Shown here in pieces: positions 7,481-16,240 of a stretch of 22,686 bases of DNA; the first letter of the stretch is position 1, and each line of letters begins with the position of its first letter. Source of the stretch: JBDSLU01 sp039916225 (lineage in GTDB: Bacteria > Acidobacteriota > Vicinamibacteria > Vicinamibacterales > Vicinamibacteraceae); NCBI GenBank assembly GCA_039916225.1, contig JBDSLU010000071.1, positions 1 through 22,686 on the forward strand. Direction: 5' to 3'. The translations under genes were made by a program, and so were the position numbers. Under the pieces are notes generated by a model. It saw only the letters and a program-made list of their open reading frames with translations. It ran no database searches and was not told where the DNA came from.

Positions 7481-10400
7481 TCAGTTGAAGGTGTAGCGGA
7501 AGCTGAGCATCATCACGTAGACGTCGGCGATGCCGGCGTTCGTCTGCAGCGGCTGCGTGAACAGGTCGTTGTTCTGCAGCGCCATCCGGTAGGTCAACTT
7601 GCCGGTCGCGTCGACCGTCGCGTTGGTCAGAATCTGGTTCTGACGGAGGCGCTGGCTAACGCCCCAGTCCGAGTTCAGCAGGTTGCCGAAGTTGGTGATG
7701 TCGAGCCGGATCTGACCGCCGTGGCGCGAGCCGCGGACGCTCTTGAAGACGTCCTGCACGAAGCTCACGTCCATCCGCTTGATGAACGGCAGGAACACGG
7801 CGTTGCGCTTGGCGTACTCGCCGCGGTGTTCGCTCAGGTAGGAATCGTTCGAGATGTACTGGTCGAACGCGTCCGCCTGCTGCTGCGCGGTGAAGGTGCG
7901 GGCCGCGGCGCCCGTGCCGGTCGTGAACTGCGCGAAGCTCATTTCCGACTGGTCGCGCGGGATGTAGATCAGGTCGTTGCCACTGGCCGTGTCGCCGTTC
8001 ATGTCGCCCGAGAACACGTAGCTGGCGTTGCCGCCGGTGAAGGCGGTCCAGAACACCGACACGCTCGACGCGCCCCAGCTGAAGAGCTGCTTCGTGTAGC
8101 TGGCGTTGATGAACGTGCGATGACCGGGCGTGCTGGCCGCGTAGGCCAGTTCCGGGTTGTTCGGGTCACCGAACTGGGCATTGCCGGTGAACGATCCGGC
8201 GGCGACCGAGCCGGGATCGACCAGCGTCCGTGCTTCACCGTAGCTGTAGGCGGCCTGCAGGCTGAGACCGGCCTGCAGGTTCTTCTTGACGCTGCCGGCG
8301 AAGTTCCAGGCCCGGCCGTCGTTGGCGTTGGTCAGCACGATGGCGTTGGTGACCTGGTTACCGACGCCGTTGTTGATACGGGTCACGCAGCCCGCGGCGG
8401 TGGCTGCCGTGCATGACGTGCCGACCCAGCGGAGGCGCTGATCGGGGCCATTGAACGTCGTCTGCGCCGCCGGCAGGTTGGCGTTGTAGTACGACGCGCC
8501 GTTGACGTCCTTGTTGTAGATGAATTCGGCGGTGCCGATGAGGCCCCACGGCAGGCGCTGGTCGACGCCGATGTTGGTGCGCCAGATCTGCGGGAACTTG
8601 AAGTCCTTGTCGGTGACCGCCAGGTCGACGCTGGCCGCCGGAGCGCCGGTGACGTTGGTCGGCTTGTAGCGCTCGGTGTCGGGGTTGAACGGGAAGGCGG
8701 TCGTGTTCTCGGCCTGCACGAAGCCGGTCAGTACGCCCGTGTTACCGATCTGGTTGGAGATCCAGACGAAGGGCGGCTTGCCGGTGAAGACGCCGGTGCC
8801 ACCGCGGACCTGCGTGCTGCGCTTGCTGGCCACGTCCCAGTTGAAGCCGACGCGCGGCGACCACAGCGGCGACGCCTTGGGCAGAGCACCGGTGCTGAAC
8901 TGGACCGGCGAGCCGGACGGATCGCGGAACGTCAGCGCGTCGATGTTGGCGTTGCCGTAGGCGGTGTCGCCCCACTGGGCGACATCGACGCGGACGCCGG
9001 CGGTGATGGTCAGGTTCGAGAGCGGGCGGAACTCGTCCTGGACGTAGCCGCTGGAGTACCAGACGTCGAGCGGCTGGAGCGGCTTGTCGGCGCCGGGGAT
9101 GTTGTTGTAGCGGACCTGGAAGCGGCGCAGCGAGACCGGCGACACCGTGCGGTTCGGGTTGGCCAGGAAGTCGTTGGCGTCGGTGTAGAAGTCCTGCAGC
9201 GAGTTGTAGACGTAGGCGCTCTGCTTGCCGGGGAAGAACACGTTCTCGGAGTGGTACTTCTCGACCGCGCCGCCGAACGTCAGGGTGTGCTTCTTGCCGA
9301 ACTTGGTGAAGCTGTCCTGGAGCTGGAAGGTGTTGTAGCGCAGCTCGTTGTTCGGCGTGAACGGCTCGGAGCCGAAGGCCGTGTAGCCAGTGCCGGAACC
9401 GTCGAGGATGTCGACGAACGGGAACAGCGTCCCGATGTCGCCACGGCTCTCGTCCTGCTTCGAGTAACCGACGATCAGGTTGTTCGACATCGTCGACCCG
9501 TAGGTCGAGTTCCACTCACCGATGCCCGACTTGATGTTCTCGAGGATGGTGTAGTTCGAGCTCTGGTAGTTGAGGAAGTTGTTGGACAGCGTCGGCCGGC
9601 CGAAGCCGAGCGACGACGAGCCGGACATGTTGACGTCGGTGCTCGAACCCAGCTGGTTGTAGCGGAACGTCACCTTGTTCGACGAGTTCAGGTTGTAGTC
9701 GCCCTTGACCAGGAAGGGCTTGGCCGGCGTCTTCTTGCTGATGCCCTCGAAGGGGCCGGTGGTGTAGTTGAACTTGCTCGACAGGAACGCACTCAGGGCG
9801 TTCAGGTCGGTGGCGGTGACGCGGGTGACGTTACCCTGCGCCGGCGCGCCGCCCGGGTTGGCGACGAAGGTCGACAGCGGACGCGTGTCGTCCTGCTTCT
9901 CGAAGCTCGTGAACCCGAATAGCCGGTTGCGGATGAACGGCCCGCCGACCCAGAAGCCGGTGTTGGTGGTGTTGAACGTGCCCGGATTGAAGGCGAGGCC
10001 GGCGGCTTCGGTGCCGACGTAGTCCTCGTTGCGGGTGCGGTGATACACCGAGCCGGTCACGCGGTTGGTGCCGCTCCGGGTCACGGTGTTGACGCCGGCG
10101 CCGACGAAGTTGCCCTGGCGCACGTCATACGGCGCGACGCTGACCTGGATCTGCTCGATGGCCTCGAGCGAGATCGGGGCCACGTTGGTGCGGTCGCCGG
10201 GCTGGCCGCCCAGACCGAACGAGTTGTTGAAATACGACCCGTCGACCGTGATGTTGTTCATCCGATTGTCGGCGCCGCCGAACGATCCGCCGCCACTGTA
10301 CTGCGGCGTCAGGCGGGTGATGTCGTTGATGCGGCCCGAGACGGTGGGCAGGAGCGCCAGCTCGGCGCGCGTCACCGAGGTGGCGGCTCCGGTGCGCTGC

Positions 10401-10804
10401 GAGCCGAAGGTGGCGTCGCTCGTGCCCTTGACCGTCACCTGTTCGGTGACGGCGGCGACGCTCAACGAGAAGTCGAGATCGGTCGACGTGCCGAGGTTGA
10501 CGGTGATGCCGTCCTTGGTCTGCGTGCCGAAGCCAGCGAGTTCGGCCGTCACCTTGTAGGGACCACCGACGCGCATGCCGAGGATGGCGAATCGACCGTC
10601 CGACTGCGTGACGGACTCGTACGACGTTCCCGAGGGTTCGTGAATCGCCGTCACGGTCGCACCCGGAACGACCGCTCCCTGCGCGTCGTTGACGACGCCC
10701 GCCACCGATCCCGTGGTCACACCCTGCGCCGCGGCACTACCGGCCGCAAGACACATGACGAGCGCTGCGCTGAGCGCACGCCCCATCCATCCAGCTATGT
10801 GCAT
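7481..10804 (-). CDS. Oar-like TonB-dependent outer-membrane receptor with carboxypeptidase-regulatory-like domain
   Basis: This is an outer-membrane beta-barrel of 1107 residues with an N-terminal signal peptide (about 1-26, ending AGSAAAQ). A carboxypeptidase-regulatory-like beta-sandwich follows (about 28-115, VAGVVNDAQGAVVPGATVTA). Then come a plug domain (about 125-250, with RINDITRLTPQYSGGGSFGG and YDVRQGNFVGAGVNTVTRSG) and a long barrel ending MMLSFRYTFN. This layout matches the Oar/SusC-like receptors that are expanded in acidobacteria. The ligand is unknown; large organic molecules such as oligosaccharides or peptides are the family expectation. No SusD partner gene is next to it. 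The ATG at 10802-10804 has GGAAGGAG close upstream, and a hairpin covers part of that site (10818-10836). A strong terminator closes the unit, so it is probably monocistronic. Confidence 0.92.
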   Translation of the reverse strand: MHIAGWMGRALSAALVMCLAAGSAAAQGVTTGSVAGVVNDAQGAVVPGATVTAIHEPSGTSYESVTQSDGRFAILGMRVGGPYKVTAELAGFGTQTKDGITVNLGTSTDLDFSLSVAAVTEQVTVKGTSDATFGSQRTGAATSVTRAELALLPTVSGRINDITRLTPQYSGGGSFGGADNRMNNITVDGSYFNNSFGLGGQPGDRTNVAPISLEAIEQIQVSVAPYDVRQGNFVGAGVNTVTRSGTNRVTGSVYHRTRNEDYVGTEAAGLAFNPGTFNTTNTGFWVGGPFIRNRLFGFTSFEKQDDTRPLSTFVANPGGAPAQGNVTRVTATDLNALSAFLSSKFNYTTGPFEGISKKTPAKPFLVKGDYNLNSSNKVTFRYNQLGSSTDVNMSGSSSLGFGRPTLSNNFLNYQSSNYTILENIKSGIGEWNSTYGSTMSNNLIVGYSKQDESRGDIGTLFPFVDILDGSGTGYTAFGSEPFTPNNELRYNTFQLQDSFTKFGKKHTLTFGGAVEKYHSENVFFPGKQSAYVYNSLQDFYTDANDFLANPNRTVSPVSLRRFQVRYNNIPGADKPLQPLDVWYSSGYVQDEFRPLSNLTITAGVRVDVAQWGDTAYGNANIDALTFRDPSGSPVQFSTGALPKASPLWSPRVGFNWDVASKRSTQVRGGTGVFTGKPPFVWISNQIGNTGVLTGFVQAENTTAFPFNPDTERYKPTNVTGAPAASVDLAVTDKDFKFPQIWRTNIGVDQRLPWGLIGTAEFIYNKDVNGASYYNANLPAAQTTFNGPDQRLRWVGTSCTAATAAGCVTRINNGVGNQVTNAIVLTNANDGRAWNFAGSVKKNLQAGLSLQAAYSYGEARTLVDPGSVAAGSFTGNAQFGDPNNPELAYAASTPGHRTFINASYTKQLFSWGASSVSVFWTAFTGGNASYVFSGDMNGDTASGNDLIYIPRDQSEMSFAQFTTGTGAAARTFTAQQQADAFDQYISNDSYLSEHRGEYAKRNAVFLPFIKRMDVSFVQDVFKSVRGSRHGGQIRLDITNFGNLLNSDWGVSQRLRQNQILTNATVDATGKLTYRMALQNNDLFTQPLQTNAGIADVYVMMLSFRYTFN

Positions 10805-10817
10805 TTCAGTCTCTCCT

Positions 10818-10836
10818 TCCGAAAAGGGCTTTCGGA
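10818..10836 (-). promoter_or_regulatory. Leader hairpin over the receptor ribosome site
   Basis: TCCGAAA (10818-10824) pairs with TTTCGGA (10830-10836) around a 5-nt loop. On minus, the 3' half of the stem includes the first bases of the GGAAGGAG ribosome site (10813-10820), so folding would hide part of it. It may tune translation of the abundant receptor, but a 7-bp stem can arise by chance. Confidence 0.35.
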
Positions 10837-10844
10837 CGGAAGAG

Positions 10845-10850
10845 ATTCTA
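10845..10850 (-). promoter_or_regulatory. Possible -10 box of the receptor gene
   Basis: On minus the bases read TAGAAT, one off TATAAT, about 40 nt before the ATG. I see no good -35 element at the right distance (CAACTG at best), so this is only a candidate. Confidence 0.25.
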
Positions 10851-10916
10851 TCGCGGCGGCTGCGACGCAGTTGTGTCGAATGCAGGGCTTCCGGACATTC
10901 TCGTCGGAGGCAGACT

Positions 10917-10940
10917 TCGGGCGACTTTTTGGTCGCCCGA
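10917..10940. terminator. Hairpin between rluD and the receptor gene
   Basis: TCGGGCGAC (10917-10925) pairs perfectly with GTCGCCCGA (10932-10940) around TTTTTG. It lies about 40 nt after the rluD-like stop on minus. No T-tract follows on that strand, so it is a weak terminator candidate for the ileS operon. Confidence 0.4.
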
Positions 10941-10980
10941 TCCGACGTTCATGTTCCGAACGAGCGGCTTCCTGCCGGCG

Positions 10981-11934
10981 CTAGTAGACCAGGTTTTCCA
11001 TGTCGTCCCGCAGGCGCGCGACGACGTCAGCGAGATCGGCTGGCAATTCCGAGCGGAATTCCATGGTCCGGCCGTCGCCCGGGTGGGAGAACGACAGCCG
11101 CGCGGCGTGCAGGAACGGGCGGTCGAGGGTCTGCACCGCGCGCAGCTGCCGCGGGACGCGGCGATGGACGCCGCCGTAGAGTGCGTCGCCGACGATGGGA
11201 TGGCCGGTGCTGCTCAAATGGACCCGGATCTGGTGGGTGCGGCCGGTGGCGATGCCGACGCCGACCAGGCAGACGCCGGGGAACGGCTCCGCCCACGTGA
11301 TGCGCGACACGGCGGTGCGGGCGCGCCGCGCCTTGGTCGACATTTTCTGCCGGTTGTTGGGGTCGCGGCCGATCGGTTCCTCGATGCGGCGGCCGGGCGA
11401 CATCACGCCCCAGACCAGCGCCGTGTATTCCTTCTCGACGTGGCGCTCCTCGAACTGACCGGACAGCGCCTCGTGCGCGGCGTCGTGCTTGGCGACGACC
11501 ATCAGCCCGGACGTGCCCTTGTCCAGCCGATGCACGATGCCGGGGCGCAACTCGCCGCCGACGCCGCTGAGGTCATCGACGTGGTGCAGCAGCGCGTTGA
11601 CCAGCGTGCCGTCGGCGTGGCCGGCGGCCGGATGGACGACCATGCCCGCGGCCTTGTCGATGACCACGATGTCGGTGTCCTCGTAGACGATGTTCAGCGG
11701 CAGCGCCTGCGGCTGCGCCGCGGTCGGCACGGGCGCCGGCACGTCGACGGTCACTTCCTGCTGCGCCTCGACCGGCAGGCTGGCCTTGATCTTCTCCGGC
11801 TTGACGCCGCCGACCTGGACCTTGCCTTCCTTGATCAGGCGCTGGATCTGCGAGCGCGACTGTTGCGGCAGCAGGGCGGCGAGGGCGGCGTCGAGGCGAG
11901 CCCCGGCGTGCTCCTCCGGGATGGCGAGCGTCAT
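10981..11934 (-). CDS. RluA/RluD-family 23S rRNA pseudouridine synthase
   Basis: This 317-residue enzyme would convert uridine to pseudouridine in large-subunit rRNA. An N-terminal S4 RNA-binding domain (about 12-65, ARLDAALAALLPQQSRSQIQ and KVQVGGVKPEKIK) precedes the catalytic domain. The latter has IVYEDTDIVVIDKAAGMVVHP, then the signature GIVHRLDKGTSGLMVVAK with the catalytic Asp138. Further on are GRTHQIRVHLSSTGHPIVGD and LHAARLSFSHP, as expected for the RluD group. The S4 domain and neighbourhood favour RluD (helix 69 uridines) over RluA or RluC, but target choice is inferred. It is the last gene of the ileS-lspA-lgt run; its ATG is one base from the lgt stop. Confidence 0.92.
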   Translation of the reverse strand: MTLAIPEEHAGARLDAALAALLPQQSRSQIQRLIKEGKVQVGGVKPEKIKASLPVEAQQEVTVDVPAPVPTAAQPQALPLNIVYEDTDIVVIDKAAGMVVHPAAGHADGTLVNALLHHVDDLSGVGGELRPGIVHRLDKGTSGLMVVAKHDAAHEALSGQFEERHVEKEYTALVWGVMSPGRRIEEPIGRDPNNRQKMSTKARRARTAVSRITWAEPFPGVCLVGVGIATGRTHQIRVHLSSTGHPIVGDALYGGVHRRVPRQLRAVQTLDRPFLHAARLSFSHPGDGRTMEFRSELPADLADVVARLRDDMENLVY

Positions 11935-11935
11935 C

Positions 11936-12751
11936 TCAGGCGACCTTTCGGGTGGCCGCTGTGTTCCGCGCCGGCGCTGGCTGTCGCGACAGCCACCACA
12001 GCATCAGCAGGCTGAGCGGCACCAGGACGAGCGAGATGATCTGCGAGAGCGACACGACGTCGCCGAAGTACAGGCCACGACCGCGATCGCCGCGGAAGAA
12101 CTCGATGATGAAGCGGGACACGCCGTAGGCCAGCATGTAGCTCCAGAACGTGCGACCGGGAAAGGCGCGGCCGCGCTTCTCGAAGAACAGCAGGCCGGTC
12201 AGGATCAGGGCTTCGGCGCCCGATTCGTAGAGCTGCGTCGGATGCAGATGGACGTTCAGCGGCGTGCCGGCGTTGGCGAGGGCGAACGGATCGGTGAAGA
12301 CGACGCTCCACGGCACCGTCGTCTCCCTGCCGTAGCAGCAGCCGGCGAGAAAGCACCCGATTCGGCCGATCACGTGTCCCAGGGCGATGCCCGGCGCGAA
12401 CACGTCGGTCGTGGTCCACATCGGCAGCTTGTGGCGGCGGATGTACCACAGCGCCACGATCACGGCGAGGATCAGGCCGCCGTAGAAGACGCCGCCCGAC
12501 TGGGCCAGCGACAGCAGCTGCTTCGGATCGGTCGAGAACAGCTTCCAGTCCTGGTAGAGCAGCAGCAGCTTGGCGCCGATCAGGGCGCTGACGATGATCC
12601 AGATGCCCAGGTCCATGACCCGGTCGCCGTTCAGGCCGCGGGCACGGGCACGGATCAGGGCCAGCCGCAGCCCCGCCAGGTAGGCCAGGGCCAGCAGGAG
12701 ACCGTAGCTGTAGAGGGTGATGGGGCCGAGTTCAAGCAGGCGAGGGAACAT
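11936..12751 (-). CDS. lgt: Phosphatidylglycerol-prolipoprotein diacylglyceryl transferase
   Basis: This 271-residue inner-membrane enzyme moves a diacylglyceryl group from phosphatidylglycerol to the lipobox Cys of prolipoproteins, the first step of lipoprotein maturation. Features are an N-terminal ITLYSYGLLLALAYLAGLRL span, GGVFYGGLILAVIVALWY, and the Lgt signature ALGHVIGRIGCFLAGCCYGR. HPTQLYES and a C-terminal span follow, with at least six hydrophobic helices overall. The start at 12751 overlaps the end of lspA by 20 nt, so the second step enzyme (LspA) is encoded just upstream and translation is probably coupled. The operon thus pairs lipoprotein lipidation with signal cleavage; the metzincin-like lipoprotein at 5630 would be one local client. 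Confidence 0.96.
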   Translation of the reverse strand: MFPRLLELGPITLYSYGLLLALAYLAGLRLALIRARARGLNGDRVMDLGIWIIVSALIGAKLLLLYQDWKLFSTDPKQLLSLAQSGGVFYGGLILAVIVALWYIRRHKLPMWTTTDVFAPGIALGHVIGRIGCFLAGCCYGRETTVPWSVVFTDPFALANAGTPLNVHLHPTQLYESGAEALILTGLLFFEKRGRAFPGRTFWSYMLAYGVSRFIIEFFRGDRGRGLYFGDVVSLSQIISLVLVPLSLLMLWWLSRQPAPARNTAATRKVA

Positions 12752-13316
12752 GGGATCCGGTACGGAGCATGTCGAAGATCAGCAGGACCGCGCCGCACGA
12801 GATGCAGGTGTCCGCGACGTTGAAGGCCCAGAAGTGCCACGTGCCGAGGTAGACGTCGACGAAATCGACGACCGCCCCGGCGACCACGCGATCGATCAGG
12901 TTGCCGACGGCGCCGGCCACGACCAGCGTCAACGCCAGCCGTGACAGCCGGGTTTCCGACCCGAGCGTCATCGCGTAGAACACGATCGCGGCCAGGGCCG
13001 CCGTGGCGAGCAGCGCGACCACCACCGTCTTGTAGGCGAAGTCGAGCCGGTCGAGGAACCCGAAGGCGGCGCCGGTGTTCAGGGCGTGGGTGAGGTTCAG
13101 GAAGCCCGGGATCACTTCGACCGAATCGTAGAGCGGGATGCTGGCGCGGACGGCCGCCTTCGACACCTGATCCGCGATGATCAGGCCGATCGCCAGCCAC
13201 AGCTCCGGCCGCGGACGACGGCGGATGGCGACCGGTCGCGCCGTGTCCGACGCCTCCGCGCTCGACAACGCGGCGACCTCGGCGTCCGGCGGAGGAAACT
13301 CGACGCGCTCGGTCAT
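12732..13316 (-). CDS. lspA: Lipoprotein signal peptidase II
   Basis: This 194-residue inner-membrane aspartic protease removes signal peptides from lipidated prolipoproteins. The family motifs are present: LTHALNTGAAFGFL, AGAVGNLIDRVVAGAVVDFVDV with catalytic Asp142, and FNVADTCISCG with catalytic Asp169. Four hydrophobic spans are visible. It carries about 36 extra hydrophilic N-terminal residues (MTERVEFPPPDAEVAALSSA onward) compared with the usual protein. The ATG at 13314-13316 overlaps the ileS stop as ATGA, which supports this start over the in-frame codon 32 residues upstream that lies inside ileS. Its 3' end overlaps lgt by 20 nt. The ileS-lspA pairing is also the classic Escherichia coli order. 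Confidence 0.95.
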   Translation of the reverse strand: MTERVEFPPPDAEVAALSSAEASDTARPVAIRRRPRPELWLAIGLIIADQVSKAAVRASIPLYDSVEVIPGFLNLTHALNTGAAFGFLDRLDFAYKTVVVALLATAALAAIVFYAMTLGSETRLSRLALTLVVAGAVGNLIDRVVAGAVVDFVDVYLGTWHFWAFNVADTCISCGAVLLIFDMLRTGSHVPSPA

Positions 13317-16114
13317 ACCAGCTCCGCTACCGCCTCGACACAGCGTCCGCACAGGCCGGCGAAGGCCGGCTCGCTGGAGATGTCGTGGACGTAACGCCAG
13401 CAGCGGATGCACTTGGTGCCGTCGCTGCGCAGGACGTCGACCGTCAGTTCGGGCGCGTCACCCGGCGCCTCGCGCACGTCGGTGCCCGAGACGATGAACA
13501 GCATGTCGAGCTGGGCCGCGCTCTCACGCAGCAGATCCAGCGTGGCGCCGCGCGCCGTGACCACGACCGTCGCTTCGAGCGACGTACCGATGGTCTTGGC
13601 CTGCCGCTGTGCCTCGAGCGCGCCGTTGACCACGTCGCGTACCGCGATCAGCCTGGTCCAGCGCTCGACCAGCGCGTCGTCGCGCCAGGCGTCGGCGTCG
13701 GCCGGCATGGCGGCGAGATGCACCGAGGACTCCCGCGTGCCGGGCAGCGCCCGCCACAACTCGTCGGCGGTGATCGGCAGGATCGGCGCGAGCAGGCGGG
13801 CGAGTCCGTCGACCATCACGTACATCGCCGTCTGGGCCGAGCGGCGCGATTCGGCGGCCGATGCCAGCGTGTAGACGCAGTCCTTCGACACGTTCGAGTA
13901 GAAGGCGCTGATGTCGACGGTCGCCAGGTGCGTGATGGTGTGGACGATGGCCTGGAAGTCGAAGGTGTCGTAGGCCTCGCGGGCCCGCGCCGCGGCGGCC
14001 GCGTAGCGCGCCAGCACGTAGCGATCGACTTCCTGCAGGCGCTCGATCGGCAGGCGATCGCGGACCGGATCGAAGTCGTAGAGGTTGCCGGCCAGGAAGC
14101 GCAGCGTGTTGCGCAGCTTGCGGTAGGCCTCGACGACGCGGGCCAGGATCTCCTTGCCCAGCCGCACTTCCTCGCGGTAGTCGACCATCGCCGCCCACAG
14201 GCGGATGATCTCGGCGCCGTGCTGCTTGATGACGTCCTGCGGCACGACCGTGTTGCCGAGCGACTTCGACATCTTGCGGCCGTCGGTGGCGACGACGAAG
14301 CCGTGCGTGATGACCCGCTCGAACGGCGCCCGCTGGCGCGTGCCCAGCCCGACGAGCAGCGAGCTGTGGAACCAGCCGCGGTACTGATCGCTGCCTTCCA
14401 GGTAGACCGCCGCCGGCCAGCTCAGGGCCGGGTTGCGGGCCAGCACGGCTTCGTGGCTCGAACCGGAATCGAACCACACGTCGAGGATGTTGGTCTCGCG
14501 ATCGAAGGCCGTCCCGCCGCACACCGGGCAGGCGGTGCCGTCGGGGACGAACTCGGCGAGTGGCCGCTCGTACCAGGCGTCGGCACCGTGCACGTCGAAG
14601 ACGCCCGCGGCACGCTCGACCAGCTCCGGCGTCAGCAGCACGTGCTGGCACGCCTGGCAGGCGAGGGCCGGGATCGGCACGCCCCACGACCGCTGGCGCG
14701 AGATACACCAGTCCGGCCGGCTGGCGAGCATGTTGTGGATGCGCTCCTGGCCCCAGGCCGGCGTCCATTGCACGCCCTTGATCGCCTCGAGCGACTGGGT
14801 GCGCAGCGTGCGGCCGCCGGCCGCCGCCGACTCGCGATCCATCGCGATGAACCACTGCGACGTCGCCAGGAAGATGACCGGGTTGTGGCAGCGCCAGCAA
14901 TGCGGGTAGCTGTGCGAGAACTGCGCCCGATGCCAGAGGCGGGCGCGCTCGTGCAGTGCCTCTTCGACCTTGGGGTTGGCGGCCCACACCTGCAGGCCGG
15001 CGAAGAGCAGCACGTCATCCGTGTAGTGCCCGCCCGGCCCGACCGGGGCGTAGACGTCGAGGCCGTAGCGGATGCCGGTCACATAGTCGTCCGAGCCGTG
15101 CCCGGGCGCCGTGTGCACCACGCCGGTGCCAGCCTCGAGCGTGACGTAGTCGGCGAGGACCGCCAGCGACGGCCGATCGTAGAGCGGATGCTGGAAGGCG
15201 AGCCGGTCGAACACCTCGCCCTTGACGACGAGAAGCGGCGCGCCGAGCGGCTTGCCGGTGGCCTTGCCGACCGTCTCGGCCAGTTCGGAGGCGAGGATGA
15301 CGACGCGCCCTTCGAACTCGTAGGCGCCGTAGTCGAACTCGGGATGGAAGGCGACGGCGAGGTTGGACGGGATGGTCCACGGCGTCGTCGTCCAGATCAA
15401 CACCGAGACGTGGCGGCCGGCGAGGCCCGGGATGCGGGCGGCCAGGTCGTCCGCGGCGGACGGATGCAACGGGAACTCGACGTAGATCGACGGCGACGTG
15501 TGGTCTTCGTACTCGACCTCGGCTTCGGCCAGGGCGGTGCGGCAGTGCGTGCACCAGTGCACCGGCTTCTTGCCCTTGTAAACGAGGCCCTGCTCGACGA
15601 ATCGCCCGAGAGCCCGCACGATGGCGGCTTGATAGCCGTAGTTCATCGTCAGGTAGGGCTCGGCCCAGTCGCCGAGCACGCCGAGCCGCTTGAAGTCGAC
15701 CCGCATCTGATCGACGAAGCGGGCGGCATACTCGCGGCAGGCGCGGCGGAAGTCGGCGACGCTCATGCGCGCCTTCTTCGGGCCCAGCTCGCGGTCGACC
15801 TTCAGCTCGATGGGCAGGCCGTGACAATCCCACCCCGGCACGTAGGGCGAGTCGAACCCGTCCATCGTCCGCGACTTGACGATGAAGTCCTTGAGGATCT
15901 TGTTGAGCGCGGTGCCGATGTGGATGTCGCCGTTGGCGTAGGGCGGGCCGTCGTGCAGCACGAACCGCGGAGCGCCGCGCCGGGCCTCACGGATCTTGGC
16001 GTAGAGGCCTTCTTCCTCCCAGCGCGCCAGGACCTCCGGCTCGCTCGTCGGGAGGTTGGCGCGCATCGGGAAGTCGGTGCGCGGCAGGTTGACGGTGTCT
16101 TTCCACTCGGGCAT
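13313..16114 (-). CDS. ileS: Isoleucine-tRNA ligase
   Basis: This 933-residue class I aminoacyl-tRNA synthetase charges tRNA-Ile in the cytosol. It shows the N-terminal WKDTVNLPRTDFPMRANLP block and the HIGH-type motif HIGT (65-68, in PPYANGDIHIGT). Next are the editing domain with WTTTPWTIPSNLA, the KMSKS loop (614-618, DGRKMSKSLGN) and the anticodon-binding region. The C-terminal zinc finger has C902, C905, C922 and C925. Length and the zinc finger fit the bacterial IleS1 type. I place the start at the ATG at 16112-16114, because family members begin right before W/YKDT. An ATG four codons upstream (16124-16126) is possible and lies in the loop of a hairpin (16115-16140). It heads the operon ileS-lspA-lgt-rluD. 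Confidence 0.96.
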   Translation of the reverse strand: MPEWKDTVNLPRTDFPMRANLPTSEPEVLARWEEEGLYAKIREARRGAPRFVLHDGPPYANGDIHIGTALNKILKDFIVKSRTMDGFDSPYVPGWDCHGLPIELKVDRELGPKKARMSVADFRRACREYAARFVDQMRVDFKRLGVLGDWAEPYLTMNYGYQAAIVRALGRFVEQGLVYKGKKPVHWCTHCRTALAEAEVEYEDHTSPSIYVEFPLHPSAADDLAARIPGLAGRHVSVLIWTTTPWTIPSNLAVAFHPEFDYGAYEFEGRVVILASELAETVGKATGKPLGAPLLVVKGEVFDRLAFQHPLYDRPSLAVLADYVTLEAGTGVVHTAPGHGSDDYVTGIRYGLDVYAPVGPGGHYTDDVLLFAGLQVWAANPKVEEALHERARLWHRAQFSHSYPHCWRCHNPVIFLATSQWFIAMDRESAAAGGRTLRTQSLEAIKGVQWTPAWGQERIHNMLASRPDWCISRQRSWGVPIPALACQACQHVLLTPELVERAAGVFDVHGADAWYERPLAEFVPDGTACPVCGGTAFDRETNILDVWFDSGSSHEAVLARNPALSWPAAVYLEGSDQYRGWFHSSLLVGLGTRQRAPFERVITHGFVVATDGRKMSKSLGNTVVPQDVIKQHGAEIIRLWAAMVDYREEVRLGKEILARVVEAYRKLRNTLRFLAGNLYDFDPVRDRLPIERLQEVDRYVLARYAAAAARAREAYDTFDFQAIVHTITHLATVDISAFYSNVSKDCVYTLASAAESRRSAQTAMYVMVDGLARLLAPILPITADELWRALPGTRESSVHLAAMPADADAWRDDALVERWTRLIAVRDVVNGALEAQRQAKTIGTSLEATVVVTARGATLDLLRESAAQLDMLFIVSGTDVREAPGDAPELTVDVLRSDGTKCIRCWRYVHDISSEPAFAGLCGRCVEAVAELV

Positions 16115-16140
16115 GGCTCCCGGCATTGTACCCGGGAGCC
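16115..16140 (-). promoter_or_regulatory. Hairpin at the ileS translation start
   Basis: GGCTCCCGG (16115-16123) pairs perfectly with CCGGGAGCC (16132-16140) around 8 nt. On minus, the loop contains the upstream ATG and the stem ends directly at the downstream ATG (16114), burying the only GGGAG-like ribosome site. It could control ileS translation. No T-box features are visible. Confidence 0.4.
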
Positions 16141-16198
16141 GCGGCCCGCGGGCCGGTGCCGCCGCGCGACGAATGGCGACGGCCCGTTCGAGGGCCGC

Positions 16199-16229
16199 CC
16201 ACGGCGCGTGCTGGCGGCACGCGCCGTGG
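16199..16229 (-). terminator. Strong hairpin after the LecA-like gene
   Basis: A perfect 13-bp stem pairs CCACGGCGCGTGC (16199-16211) with GCACGCGCCGTGG (16217-16229) around TGGCG. It starts 11 nt after the stop at 16241 on minus. There is no T-tract, so it may stop transcription only partly or act as a 3' stabiliser ahead of ileS. Confidence 0.5.
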
Positions 16230-16240
16230 CATCCGATGGC

